Part shown: positions 27,133 to 36,699 of the stretch, in pieces
Layout: each line of letters starts with the position of its first letter
Numbering within the stretch: the first letter of the stretch is position 1
Source: Candidatus Defluviicoccus seviourii
GTDB taxonomy: Bacteria > Pseudomonadota > Alphaproteobacteria > Rhodospirillales > Defluviicoccaceae
NCBI GenBank assembly: GCA_900609035.2
Contig: UXAT02000001.1
Location: 226,483 to 290,482 of the forward strand
Direction of reading: 5' to 3'
Length of the DNA stretch: 64,000 nt
Translations under genes and position numbers: made by a program
The notes under the pieces: generated by a model
What the model saw: the letters and a program-made list of their open reading frames with translations, nothing else
Told to the model about the DNA's origin: nothing
The model's database searches: none

Positions 27133-29847
27133 CTAGCGCTTTGCAGGCGTGACCGGTGACGGTTCCGCCTGGCCCGCGCTGCCGGCAGCGGCGGCGCGTT
27201 GATTCATCGCCGTCATCAGCGCCGGCAGCACGATCACCGTGCAAAGGAGCGTGAGCGTAATCGCGACCGCCAGCAAGAGCCCCATGCTGGCGATGCCGGG
27301 ATGGTCGGAGAGCGCCAGCGTGCCGAAGGCGGCGATCATCGTCAACGCGCTGAACAGTACCGCGCGCGGCGTGCAGGTCGCCATCATCGGCGCCGGGCCG
27401 CCTTCCTGCCGTTCGCGGACGACGAGGTTCAGGCTCTCGGTGACGCCAAGGCCGAACAACAGCGGCAGCACGATCACGTTGGCAAAGTTGAACGGCACAT
27501 TCAGCACAACCGAGGCCGCGACCGTGAACAGTGCCGCCAGTGCCAGCGGAATGAACACGAAGATGACATCACGGCGGTTGCGCAGCACGATGAGCAGAAG
27601 CAGCGCGATCGCGACCACCGCCGTCGCCGCTGCCTGCAGGAAGGCCTTGAGGATCTCCTGGCCGCCCTCGTAGATCACCACCGGCCCACCGACCGCCAGC
27701 GGTGCGATCGTCTGCACCGCGCGCACGAAGCGGCCGAGCGCGGCCGTATCGCCGTCGACGCGTTCGGCAGGCGCGATCTCGACCCGTGCCCGGCCGTCCT
27801 CGCTGAGCCAGCGCTGGCGCAGATCGGCCGGCAGGTCGGCGAGCCCGACCGGCCCGGCGGTCAAGGACAAGCGCAAGGCTTCGAGGCGCGCGGGCAAGCC
27901 GGACACCAGGCGCTCCTGCAACTCCTTGAGCGCCGCCGCATCGGCGCCACCGGCCGGCAGCCCCTCGAAGGCAGAGAGAACGCGCGCTGCTGCTGCCGCG
28001 TCGGCTCCGCCTGCCGTGGCGAGACGCTGCAGCGCCGTCTTGAGACGGCCCAGCGCGGCGATGGTCTCCTCGACGGTCGGCGGCGCCACGCGCCTACGCG
28101 CCAGGGCGGGCTCAAGGATCAGCGCCATGGTCTCGACCGCCGCCAGCTTCGCGTCCTGGTCGACCGGCAGGATCTGGTTGACCGTATCGGCATCGGCGAC
28201 CTCGGCCAGCCCACGGGCGCGTTTCGCCAGCGCTTCCGCCTCGGCGAGCGACGGTTCCAGGACTGCTATCGCGTATATGCCTGCCGTGCCGTCCTCCATC
28301 AGTGCGCGCAAGGCCTGGACGGAGGGGCTGTTCGCATCCTTGAGGTTGAGCGGATCGAAATCGAAGCGAACCGATGGCGCTACTGCGACGGCCGCCATCA
28401 CGAGGCCGACGGTGCCGGCAAGGATCGGCAGCGGCCGGCGGGCGATCCATTGGCTGAGTGCTTGCTTTGCCGCCCCGACGCCTAAGTCCGGGCCGGCCGG
28501 AGTTCCGCGCACCGGCAACAGCGTCAGGAGCGCCGGCAGGATGGTGAGGTTGGTGAAAAGCGCGACTGCCATGCCGAGGCCGGCGATGAAGCCGAGTTCA
28601 GCCAGGCCGACATAGCTGGTCGGGATGAAGGAGAAGAAGCCGATCGCGGCGCACAAAGCGCACAGGCAGAGCGCAACGCCGACGCCTGCTGCCGCGCGGG
28701 CCAGCGCCGCCTTCGCGTCGAGGCCGAGATCGAGGCCCTCCTTATGACGGAGCGCGTAATGGATGCCGAAGTCGACCGCGAAGCCGATGAATAGGACGAA
28801 GAACGCGAGCGAGATCAAGTTCAGCGCGCCGACCAGCGCACTTGCCAGGGTCGCCGTCCAGACGACGCCAACAACGACCGTGATCAGCGCAGCCAACGAC
28901 AACCGGAGGCTGCGAAAACACAAGAACGCGATGATGCTCACCAGCGTGAACGAGATCAGTTCCGGCGTCGCCTGACCGACGCGAGCACTGATCAATTCGT
29001 CATCGGCGAGCGCGACCTCGCCCGTGAGGCGCACGCTCAAGCCCCGCTCCGCCGTCAGCCCGTGCTCGCGTGCCAGCGCGTGCACGCCCTCGATCGCTGC
29101 GCGTGCCGGCCGCAGGGCGCGGAAGTCAAGCGGTGGCTGCAGAACGATCAGCCGCCGTGGCGTCGCGCTCGCACCCTCGCCCGCGCCATCCGCCGCGATT
29201 GCATCGCCGCCCATCAGCGTGGTCCAGGACAACCGGTCGAAGCGGCCCGCTGCCTGCGCTTCGATCTGGTCGGCGATCGCATCGAGGAGCGGCGCCAAGG
29301 CCATGCCGCCGCTGTCGGCGCCCCCCTTCGCCAGGTGCTCGGCCGCGAGTGTCACCAGCGCGAAGAGCCCGCGCAGGCTGGGATCCGCCGCCAGCGCGCC
29401 AAGGAACGGCTGCGCCTGCGCCAACCGGTCGGTCAGCCGCTGCAGTTGCCGGCTCTCAAGGTAAAGCAGGCCGTGGCGACGGAAAAACGGATCCCCTTGC
29501 GGATAGAAGACGTGCCCGAACCGCTGCGGTTCTGCCGTCAACGCGGCGGCAAGGGCATCGGCGCCGTCCTCGACAAGGTCCGGATTGTCCCCCTCGACGA
29601 CGGCAACGAGCGTGTTCTTGTCCTGCGGGAAGGCCTGCAGAAGTGCCCGGTTCGCCTGCTGAAACGGCAGATCGCGGGCCAGCATGTCGGCGGTATTGGT
29701 GTTTACGGCAAACGCGTGCGCCACGTAGGCGGCGGCTGCCAGCGTGATCACAAGCGTTGCGATCGCGACCAGCTTCGCGTGGCGACGGACTAGATCGGTC
29801 CACACCACCAGAAAAGATGAGGAGAAGGGAGCGTCTGAAGTCGCCAA
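27133..29847 (-). CDS. hpnN: HpnN-type RND/MMPL transporter
   Basis: 904 residues with the RND layout repeated twice: TM, large periplasmic loop (about 45-300), five TMs (about 300-450), TM, second loop (about 495-735), five TMs (about 740-885). Segments such as FVLFIGFAVDFGIHYALRHKEG and PLLFGLGVTESLNLVVRERQ match the hopanoid-biosynthesis-associated group, which moves hopanoids to the outer membrane. No squalene-hopene cyclase or other hpn gene is in the window, so it stands apart from its usual cluster or the cluster is elsewhere. The start is a TTG with a poor ribosome site; a GTG 13 codons in is the alternative. Confidence 0.85.
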   Translation of the reverse strand: MATSDAPFSSSFLVVWTDLVRRHAKLVAIATLVITLAAAAYVAHAFAVNTNTADMLARDLPFQQANRALLQAFPQDKNTLVAVVEGDNPDLVEDGADALAAALTAEPQRFGHVFYPQGDPFFRRHGLLYLESRQLQRLTDRLAQAQPFLGALAADPSLRGLFALVTLAAEHLAKGGADSGGMALAPLLDAIADQIEAQAAGRFDRLSWTTLMGGDAIAADGAGEGASATPRRLIVLQPPLDFRALRPARAAIEGVHALAREHGLTAERGLSVRLTGEVALADDELISARVGQATPELISFTLVSIIAFLCFRSLRLSLAALITVVVGVVWTATLASALVGALNLISLAFFVLFIGFAVDFGIHYALRHKEGLDLGLDAKAALARAAAGVGVALCLCALCAAIGFFSFIPTSYVGLAELGFIAGLGMAVALFTNLTILPALLTLLPVRGTPAGPDLGVGAAKQALSQWIARRPLPILAGTVGLVMAAVAVAPSVRFDFDPLNLKDANSPSVQALRALMEDGTAGIYAIAVLEPSLAEAEALAKRARGLAEVADADTVNQILPVDQDAKLAAVETMALILEPALARRRVAPPTVEETIAALGRLKTALQRLATAGGADAAAAARVLSAFEGLPAGGADAAALKELQERLVSGLPARLEALRLSLTAGPVGLADLPADLRQRWLSEDGRARVEIAPAERVDGDTAALGRFVRAVQTIAPLAVGGPVVIYEGGQEILKAFLQAAATAVVAIALLLLIVLRNRRDVIFVFIPLALAALFTVAASVVLNVPFNFANVIVLPLLFGLGVTESLNLVVRERQEGGPAPMMATCTPRAVLFSALTMIAAFGTLALSDHPGIASMGLLLAVAITLTLLCTVIVLPALMTAMNQRAAAAGSAGQAEPSPVTPAKR

Positions 29848-29989
29848 GATGTTGGTCGGCTGCGAGGAAAACCAAAGCCTTCGTCGCTATAGCCCAGCCG
29901 ACGCCTTCGCGGCAAGGGGGGCCGTTCAACCGTCCGGCATCTCCGGCCCCCCCCCACGGCCGACGCGACTTCTAAATGCCGCGTCTAGC

Positions 29990-30319
29990 TTAAGGCCAAA
30001 CCGTCTTCTGATACCGCTTGCCGGCAACCATGCGGGTGCAGATCCAGCTACCGTTGCCCTGCAGAAGGCAGCTCCAGCCGTTGTTGATGCATGTCTGCAC
30101 CGCTGGCGGCACGGCTGCGGCGGCAGGCGAGATCAGGCTCACGGTTGTATACTTGCCATAGGACTGCCCCGATTGCGCAGCACCAAACGCAGGATAGTAC
30201 GCACGCAACGTGCCGTCCCGTTGCTCGGCAATGATCAGCCGCACATCGTTGCCCAATGCCGCGAATATCTTTTCATCAGCCAGCGGTTCAACTTCAACCG
30301 GCTTATCATCATCCGTCAT
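29990..30319 (-). CDS. Small hypothetical protein
   Basis: 109 residues; AAAGGAGG lies just before the ATG, a very strong ribosome site. The N-terminus is acidic (MTDDDKPVEVEPLADEK). The middle reads LIIAEQRDGTLRAYYPAFG and the end has two Cys (CINNGWSC) followed by ICTRMVAGKRYQKT. No family recognised and no signal peptide. It is the last member of a possible unit with the FecR-TPR-barrel gene 95 bp upstream on the same strand. Confidence 0.65.
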   Translation of the reverse strand: MTDDDKPVEVEPLADEKIFAALGNDVRLIIAEQRDGTLRAYYPAFGAAQSGQSYGKYTTVSLISPAAAAVPPAVQTCINNGWSCLLQGNGSWICTRMVAGKRYQKTVWP

Positions 30320-30414
30320 AACATCCTCCTTTGCCCCATTTTGTGTATGCCTTTTCTTGTTTTATTTATTCTTGTCTGCCGTGCGCGATCGTCGTCCCGC
30401 CGCCGCGTCCAGCT

Positions 30415-33400
30415 CTAGAAATTCAGCGTCAAGCGGCCGATGAACGCCCGCTCTGGCGAGTAAGGGCTTACGGTCGATTCGTTGCCGAACGTCCGATACG
30501 TATCATCTTGGTACTTAATACCAGAATTGAAAAGATTAGTGACTTCGAACGAGACTTGCCCACGCCGTTTCGGAAAGCGGTAGCCGATCGCGGCGTCAAC
30601 CAGCACAAAGGTATCACTGCCCTCCTCGTCATCGAAATTGCCGTTGGAGTCCTGGTAGACCGGCGTCGTCGTCAGCGTGCTGAAGAAGCCGGACGGATGA
30701 AAGAAGCGCACCGAAACCGGCGCGCTCAAGGTGTCGACCTGATTCAAGACAATCGAATTCGCCCCCTGCCCCGCATCATAGACATCGTACACCACTTCGG
30801 CCGAGAGTGCCCAGAAGCGATGCGGCGTCCAGTAGGCATAGACGCGCGCGGTGTCCTCTTCTCGACTGTCGCCGTTTAGCCGCTCCGTCGTCAGGTCATA
30901 GATCTGCTCGTCGATGGAACGGTGCGTGTACTCAAAACCGACGTGGAGAGCGCTGGCGACGCGCGCGTCGAGGCCGACCCCGTAGACCCACGCCGTCGTA
31001 CCCTCGGTGTCGTCGTAAAACTGATTAAAGCCGGCAACCTGGGTCGGCTGGATGGTCCGGTCAGCAAGCAGAGCGGGTTTCAGCGTGTGGAAGACCGCAA
31101 GCCGCAGGTCGAGCCAATCATTGAGCCCCACCTGTAAGCCAAGCTTGGGACTGACCTTCTGGTGGTGCAGGTTGGCCTGTTCGAAATCGTCGTAGGCTAA
31201 GCCAACAGTCCACACGAAATCCGTCGGCAGTTCGACGTTGCCGTATGCGTACACGCTTGCCTGATCGGCGTCGAGGTCGAAGCGGCCGGGGAAGCCGTCG
31301 ACTTTGGCATTTTCATCCTGCCGATAGCCGCCGGCGCCGGCGATCGCATTCCAGGACTGTCCGCGGGTCAAGATCTCGGTCTCGCTTTGCCAGATCCGGC
31401 CGTCGATCCGGTAGCCCAGTCCATTTTCCCTCTGGTCGTCGCCGATCACCGAGGCGATGATGTCGGTCGAAGCCGAGGGGCTTACCCGCAGGCCGAACCG
31501 GCCCATCGTTTCGTTGAAATCGCGATTGTCGTCGGCAAAGTAGACCTCCGGATCGAACGTGATGCGCAGGTTGCCCTCGCGTGTTGAGCGCCTGCGGAAC
31601 TCGCCCTGAACATTGACCTCGGGACTGAGGGCGGCCTGCCCAAACACGTTGTAGACGTTATGGGTGATGTCGGCGTTGCGTCGGAAGCCGTCGGTCGAAT
31701 AGTGAAGTTGCCCTGCGCTCAACGAGAATTGGTCATAGATGCCAGAGACGACCGCCTCATTGCCGTAGGTCGAGTGGTTCCCTACCTCCCCAGTCACGTC
31801 GAGACGCACCTGATTGCGCTCGAACAAGGAATTGAATTCGTTCAAGCCGGGCCGTGTCGGGCCGGCCGGGGCGGTGATGTTGAGCCGCTTGTCGCCCATG
31901 CTCGGCTGGACCGGATTGATGTTGATGTCCTGCAGCAGTTGCGCCTGCAGCAGCTCACTGACGCGCGCAATCTCGCGGCGCTCCACGCCTGCGTACGTAT
32001 CGGCCAGGAAGCGGTGCGCGGAAGCCGAGGCAGGGTCGAGCGCCAGCGATCTCGATGCTTCGTTCTGGCCCAGTTGCGAGAAACCGAGGTCGTTGTAGAT
32101 CCGCGCCAAACCGGCTTGGCGCGACGCACGGTCACTATCGAGGAGCGCGCGTGATCGGTAGACGGCGCGGTTGTCATTGAGGCGGATCGAATTCTCAAGG
32201 TCGGATAGCGCCTCGACTGGCCGGTTCTCGCTCTGCTTCAACAAGGCACTGTAGAACCAGGGCGTCGGATCGGCCGGATCCATGTCTTTGGCGATGTTGT
32301 ACTGGCGGCCAGCGAGTGTTTCTCGGCGCTCCTCGTAGTAGGCCTTGCCGAGGTAGCTGCGCAGGAGCGAGCGCTCGGAATCGAGGCCGACAGCGACTTC
32401 GATATCCGCCCGGCCATCCTCAAGCGCGCCGTCGCGGATCTTCGCCAGCCCTAAGCCAAAGCGCGGCAGCGGGCTCGCCGGATCGAGGGTAATCGCCCGT
32501 TCAAACGCGGCGCGGGCAGCACGGGTCCGGATCTCGGCAAGCGCCGCAAAGCCGCGCACCGTCTGCACCCGCTCGACATCGGGGCTAAGCGCCTCGGCAC
32601 GATCGGCCGCCCTGCGGGCCTCCCGCACATTGCCAAGCGCAAGCCACAGCTCGGCCAGTCGCGCCCAGGCCAGTGCATTGTCCGGCTCGACGGCGACAGC
32701 CTTCAGCAGCGCGTCCCGTGCCGCTTCCAGCTCGAAACTGGCCTGCAAGGCATAAGACAGCGCAATCTGCGGGGCCGCCTGCCGTGGTCCGGCTTCAGTG
32801 GCGCGACGCGCCTCGGTGAGCGCCGCCGCCCTGTCGTTCTGGCTGACGCTGATGATGGCGGCAAGAGCGTCCGCGAGCCCATCGTCCTTTGGTGCCTCGG
32901 TGCGCGCGGCATCGAGCGCTGTGCGCGCGTCCGTGACCCGACCGACCGAGAGCAGGATCGCCGCCCGGTACACTGCCCGCAACGCGGCTTCGTCCGCTGC
33001 AACCGTTTCGCCAGCGGCCGGTGTGAGGCGCGCCAAAGCGCCTGAGATGTCGCCACGATGGAAGAGCGCAATGGCTTCCTGCACGGCCGGCGGCAGCGAT
33101 CCAGCGCTGCGCCCGGAGCGGTCGGCGAGCCCGTCCAGCACATCGGGATAATGGATGGCCCACTGCACGGCGTCGCGTGGCCGGGCGAGAATGGTGCGCG
33201 CCGGTGCCTGCGCCGGTTCGGCCTGGCCGGACTCGCCGCTGGTCAGCTTGATCTGGCCCTGGTCGTTGGTCATCGCGACAACGCCCTCGAACACGCTCAC
33301 GGCGGTGCGCTTGCTGTCGACCTGAACCAGGAATTCCGTTCCCTCGACCGAGGCATTCACGTAAGGCGTCGACACTTGCAGCCCGCGCGGCTGGCGGCTG

Positions 33401-33804
33401 AAAAACTGGATGACGCCGCGCACGAGAGCGACAAGCCATGTCTCGGTCTTAACCGGCGGCATCATCCGCAAGACTGTGTGTTCGTTCAGGCGCAGGATGG
33501 ACTCGTTCGCGAGCGCGACCAGGGCGCGGCTGTTGGCGCCGACCCGGACCAGGGCACCGACACAGACCAATTCGTTCAGAACAGCCGGCCGCCAGATCGA
33601 TCCGGCATCGATGGAGACCTCGACGCTGCCTTCAACGGAGGCGATGCGCCCGGCAGCAGGCATGCACTTTTCGGCCGCGTTCGGGCTCGCCGCGCCCATC
33701 GCGGTCATGCACGCTGTAACGAGGCCAAACGCCGCCGCGCGCGCCCCGCGGTTCGATCTCACCGCCTTCGGAGGGCACTGAACTAGGCGTCGCCGCGCCT
33801 TCAT
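30415..33804 (-). CDS. FecR-TPR-outer-membrane beta-barrel fusion protein
   Basis: 1129 residues. A signal peptide (about 1-45) comes first. A FecR domain follows (about 50-190: IASVEGSVEVSI, VCVGALVRVGANSRALVAL, VNASVEGTEFLVQVD). A long TPR array (about 230-600) has units such as DNALAWARLAELWLALGN and ASPLPRFGLGLAKIRDG. A C-terminal outer-membrane barrel (about 680-1129) is rich in alternating aromatic strands and ends in Phe (FIGRLTLNF), the signal for BAM insertion. There is no TonB box or plug domain, so it is not a usual TonB-dependent receptor. The start ATG overlaps the CHASE2 cyclase stop by 4 nt, so both belong to one operon. The whole protein could span from the barrel into the periplasm toward the cyclase. 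Confidence 0.8.
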   Translation of the reverse strand: MKARRRLVQCPPKAVRSNRGARAAAFGLVTACMTAMGAASPNAAEKCMPAAGRIASVEGSVEVSIDAGSIWRPAVLNELVCVGALVRVGANSRALVALANESILRLNEHTVLRMMPPVKTETWLVALVRGVIQFFSRQPRGLQVSTPYVNASVEGTEFLVQVDSKRTAVSVFEGVVAMTNDQGQIKLTSGESGQAEPAQAPARTILARPRDAVQWAIHYPDVLDGLADRSGRSAGSLPPAVQEAIALFHRGDISGALARLTPAAGETVAADEAALRAVYRAAILLSVGRVTDARTALDAARTEAPKDDGLADALAAIISVSQNDRAAALTEARRATEAGPRQAAPQIALSYALQASFELEAARDALLKAVAVEPDNALAWARLAELWLALGNVREARRAADRAEALSPDVERVQTVRGFAALAEIRTRAARAAFERAITLDPASPLPRFGLGLAKIRDGALEDGRADIEVAVGLDSERSLLRSYLGKAYYEERRETLAGRQYNIAKDMDPADPTPWFYSALLKQSENRPVEALSDLENSIRLNDNRAVYRSRALLDSDRASRQAGLARIYNDLGFSQLGQNEASRSLALDPASASAHRFLADTYAGVERREIARVSELLQAQLLQDININPVQPSMGDKRLNITAPAGPTRPGLNEFNSLFERNQVRLDVTGEVGNHSTYGNEAVVSGIYDQFSLSAGQLHYSTDGFRRNADITHNVYNVFGQAALSPEVNVQGEFRRRSTREGNLRITFDPEVYFADDNRDFNETMGRFGLRVSPSASTDIIASVIGDDQRENGLGYRIDGRIWQSETEILTRGQSWNAIAGAGGYRQDENAKVDGFPGRFDLDADQASVYAYGNVELPTDFVWTVGLAYDDFEQANLHHQKVSPKLGLQVGLNDWLDLRLAVFHTLKPALLADRTIQPTQVAGFNQFYDDTEGTTAWVYGVGLDARVASALHVGFEYTHRSIDEQIYDLTTERLNGDSREEDTARVYAYWTPHRFWALSAEVVYDVYDAGQGANSIVLNQVDTLSAPVSVRFFHPSGFFSTLTTTPVYQDSNGNFDDEEGSDTFVLVDAAIGYRFPKRRGQVSFEVTNLFNSGIKYQDDTYRTFGNESTVSPYSPERAFIGRLTLNF

Positions 33805-36059
33805 TTCGTTCCCATCCTGATAATCATTGGCGCCTCCTGGCCTGCCTGTTCCCCCTCCTCCCCCAGCAGCCGGTTGAGATAAAAGCGGCTCGGCCCATCG
33901 GCCGGATAATCGCGCAAGAGCGCCGCGAAGAGCACCTGTGCCGCCTCGGCATTGCCGGCGGAAAAAGCCTGCAAGGCAACGGCGAAGCGCCGGCACAGGG
34001 TCTCGGTCTGGGCGCTGACGGCATCGCGCCGGCCAACGATTTCGACGATCGACAAGGGCTCGTTCTTGCCTTTCAGAATGAACTGGCCGACCGGCCGCAC
34101 GCGCAAATGATCGAGGTCCCGGACCACGCCGGCGCTGGCAAGCAGCCGTGTTCCGAGGTAGCGGTTGAGGCCCTCGATCCGGGACGCGGTGTTGGCGATG
34201 TCACCGACAATCCCGTAGACAAAGCGACCGCCGCCGCCGGAATGGCCGACGAACACCTCGCCATCGTGCAGGCCGAGACGCACGCCCAGCGGCCTGGGCG
34301 CGACCTTTGCCGCGAAGGCCGCGGCCGCATCGCGGGCGCCGATTGCGGCGGCGCACGCCCGGGCACGGACCTCCGCCTGGGGCTGCGGCGCCGTCCACGC
34401 GCACATCATGCCGTCGGCGCGAAACTCGACAACATCGGCCTTTCGATCGTTGATCGGCTTGGCGATTGCATCGAAGTACGAATTGAGCAGGGAAGCCACT
34501 TCACCCGGCCGCATCCCCTCGGCCAGCGGCGTAAAGTCCTCCATGTCGGCGGCGAGACACGTGGCGTAAACGACTTCGTTGGCCGCGCTCATATCGCCGC
34601 CGCTATCGGCGAAACCCTGCACGACCCGCTCCGGGATGTAATAGCTGATCGCCAGCTGCATTTTCTCCCGCTGCCGGCGTGCGATGACATAGTGGCAGTA
34701 GAGCGCGGACACGACCAACAGGGCGATCGCGAGTGCCGGCGTTACCAGCGGCAGCCACAAGGCTGCGCGATTGAACAAGATCTGCGCCACCGCCACATAG
34801 GCGACCGCGAGCGCGAGTGCTGCCGGCACCGCGAGGCGCGCCGGCACCGCCAGCACGTAGAAACCAATTACGCTGCACAGAACAATAAGCATGGCGGCGC
34901 TGGTCAGGGGCGCAAGCGGGCGCAGTGAGGTATCAGTCAGGAGGTTGGCAAAGGCCGTCGCAGCGATCTCAACCCCGCTGAGATCGATCCCGTCGGAGCC
35001 AGTGAAGACGGTCGGGAAGCCGTCCTCCTGCGTCGGCGTGGTGTAGTCGGCAACGCCGACGAAGACACACCGGCCGTCAAGTCGGATCGCCGCTGGCATC
35101 CCCGCCCGTGCGGCCGCGATAAGGACGTCGTAACCGATGACCGGGATCGTCCCTGACGGTCCATAGAAATTGAGGTAGCGGCTGTCGGAACCAGCGAACA
35201 GAGCGGCCAGCCGGCGCGTGAGAATGCTCGCCGGCGGACGCGTTGCAGCGTCGCCACCCGCCTCGAGGGCGGCCACGATATCGCTGCGCCCGGCCAGCCC
35301 CCGCCGTGCGCGCAGCAGCATTTCGCGCACCGATAGCGCACCGTCGCCCCCTGCCGCCGCTGCCAACCGCCGTTCCTCGCCGGCGACGAGAGCCTGGATC
35401 GGCCGCACAGCGTTGCGGTCTGTTCGTAGCACGTGCAGCCAAAACGCAGCCGTGGGGACGGTGGCAACCGGCCCGTCGCCCGGCCAGAACGCCCAGAACT
35501 GGTTAATGTTGCCGGCTGTCTTCGGCAGCAGAAATGGCGCGACGACGGTGGCCGCCTGGGCAAGCGGCTCGACCGGTCCCATCGCTCGATCTGCCTCGGC
35601 GGTCGCGGTCGCACCCCCCTCGTCTATCGCAAACAACTCCCGCCGTTTGTCCATGCGTTCAAGAAGGACAACGCGGTTCGCACGCTCGACCGCAGCCGCG
35701 AACGCCTCATCCTCACCGCTGTTGTCGCTTTCGTCACCCTCACCGCTCTCGTCCGACCTATTTTCGAAGCGGAGGTCAAACACAATAGCGCTGGCACCGT
35801 GTGCGACCAGGGTATCGATCAGCTCGCCATGCACGGACCGTGGCCAATTCCGTGGATGCGGAGGCAACTCCAGCGCCTCGGCCGCGCGTTGGTTGATCGC
35901 GACAACCGCCACATCAGGTGGCGGCGGGACCCGGCCGCGGATGGCGAACAAGAGCGGCAGGCCGAGGCCTTCCTCCAGCGCGACACCGGCAGGAGAGAGC
36001 GCAAAGGCAGCGCTGATGCAACCGATGGCAGCACCCAGCATCAGCCCCCTGAGCCACAT
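33801..36059 (-). CDS. CHASE2-domain class III nucleotide cyclase
   Basis: About 752 residues: TM1 at the start, a periplasmic CHASE2 domain (about 25-370, VVAINQRAAEALELPPHPRNWPR and FVGVADYTTPTQEDGFPTV), three TMs (about 380-455), a class III cyclase domain (about 480-640) and a short helical tail. The metal-binding ADMEDF and RADGMM are present, as is GDIANTASRIEGLNRYLG. The residue that is Lys in adenylate cyclases is Glu here (codon at 34425-34427), and the Thr/Asp partner is Gly (34212-34214), a guanylate-like pair. ATG 36059 is chosen; a GTG at 36074 after AGGCAGGG and a TTG at 36080 are alternatives. Output should be cGMP or cAMP. Confidence 0.85.
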   Translation of the reverse strand: MWLRGLMLGAAIGCISAAFALSPAGVALEEGLGLPLLFAIRGRVPPPPDVAVVAINQRAAEALELPPHPRNWPRSVHGELIDTLVAHGASAIVFDLRFENRSDESGEGDESDNSGEDEAFAAAVERANRVVLLERMDKRRELFAIDEGGATATAEADRAMGPVEPLAQAATVVAPFLLPKTAGNINQFWAFWPGDGPVATVPTAAFWLHVLRTDRNAVRPIQALVAGEERRLAAAAGGDGALSVREMLLRARRGLAGRSDIVAALEAGGDAATRPPASILTRRLAALFAGSDSRYLNFYGPSGTIPVIGYDVLIAAARAGMPAAIRLDGRCVFVGVADYTTPTQEDGFPTVFTGSDGIDLSGVEIAATAFANLLTDTSLRPLAPLTSAAMLIVLCSVIGFYVLAVPARLAVPAALALAVAYVAVAQILFNRAALWLPLVTPALAIALLVVSALYCHYVIARRQREKMQLAISYYIPERVVQGFADSGGDMSAANEVVYATCLAADMEDFTPLAEGMRPGEVASLLNSYFDAIAKPINDRKADVVEFRADGMMCAWTAPQPQAEVRARACAAAIGARDAAAAFAAKVAPRPLGVRLGLHDGEVFVGHSGGGGRFVYGIVGDIANTASRIEGLNRYLGTRLLASAGVVRDLDHLRVRPVGQFILKGKNEPLSIVEIVGRRDAVSAQTETLCRRFAVALQAFSAGNAEAAQVLFAALLRDYPADGPSRFYLNRLLGEEGEQAGQEAPMIIRMGTK

Positions 36060-36270
36060 CCGTATCCCGGCCACGCCCAACCCTGCCTACTTGACGCCAA
36101 GCGCTCGTATCAGGAGCGTTCTCGTTGGCCGAGCGCACTACCGACCGGCAGCGGGCAAGAGCGCTGCGGCATAGACCAGCAGGCCTCCTGATCTGCCGCT
36201 CATCGCTCGTTAGCGGAACCGCGCCCCGCCTTCAGACAAGCCGCGCATTCCACGCACTGTCGCCGCCAGA

Positions 36271-36346
<76 letters not shown>

Positions 36347-36369
36347 GTACCACGTGAGCGTAGCGCGCG

Positions 36370-36397
36370 ATCTTATTGCGATCGCGGCTTCAGTCAA
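36370..36397 (-). promoter_or_regulatory. Promoter of tRNA-Arg
   Basis: Read on the minus strand: TTGACT, 16-bp spacer, TAAGAT, ending about 24 bp before the tRNA 5' end. Good -35 and fair -10 for a housekeeping sigma factor. Confidence 0.55.
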
Positions 36398-36699
36398 CGC
36401 GATTGACGAATTTATGGCCACCGGGCCGAAATCCCGGCATCGGTGTGGCGTTGCGGTCGCTGACCGGAAAGGGGGTGATCGTCTCTTTCGGCGAAGGATC
36501 GGCGGCCGTCACACCGGCCCGCGCGGGATCGGCTGAGGGCGAGCGAGGGGCCGTGTGTTGCCCACCCCCTCGCCGGCTTGGCCGGTCGCTACTGAGTTCT
36601 CGGCGCTGTACCGCCCCCGGGCGCACCTAAGAGCCCCTGGGGCCTGCAACCAGGAGAGTTCGCTGGCCAAGATCGGAGCCAGAGAACCACTACCGCCGC
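36398..36699. other. Gap without a supported gene
   Basis: About 300 bp between the tRNA promoter and the end of the RTX gene. Open frames here are short and without start signals. One hairpin is visible, GCGAGGGG (36543) pairing with CCCCTCGC (36566), with no T-run. It may reduce read-through from the RTX gene. Confidence 0.4.

Noticed and set aside
27199..28485. 428-residue plus-strand frame opposite hpnN
   Set aside because: Same reason: extreme Arg/His/Gln composition and a conserved transporter on the other strand.
36390..36626. 78-residue minus-strand frame after the RTX gene
   Set aside because: No ribosome site, Arg/Pro-rich, no similarity; treated as non-coding.
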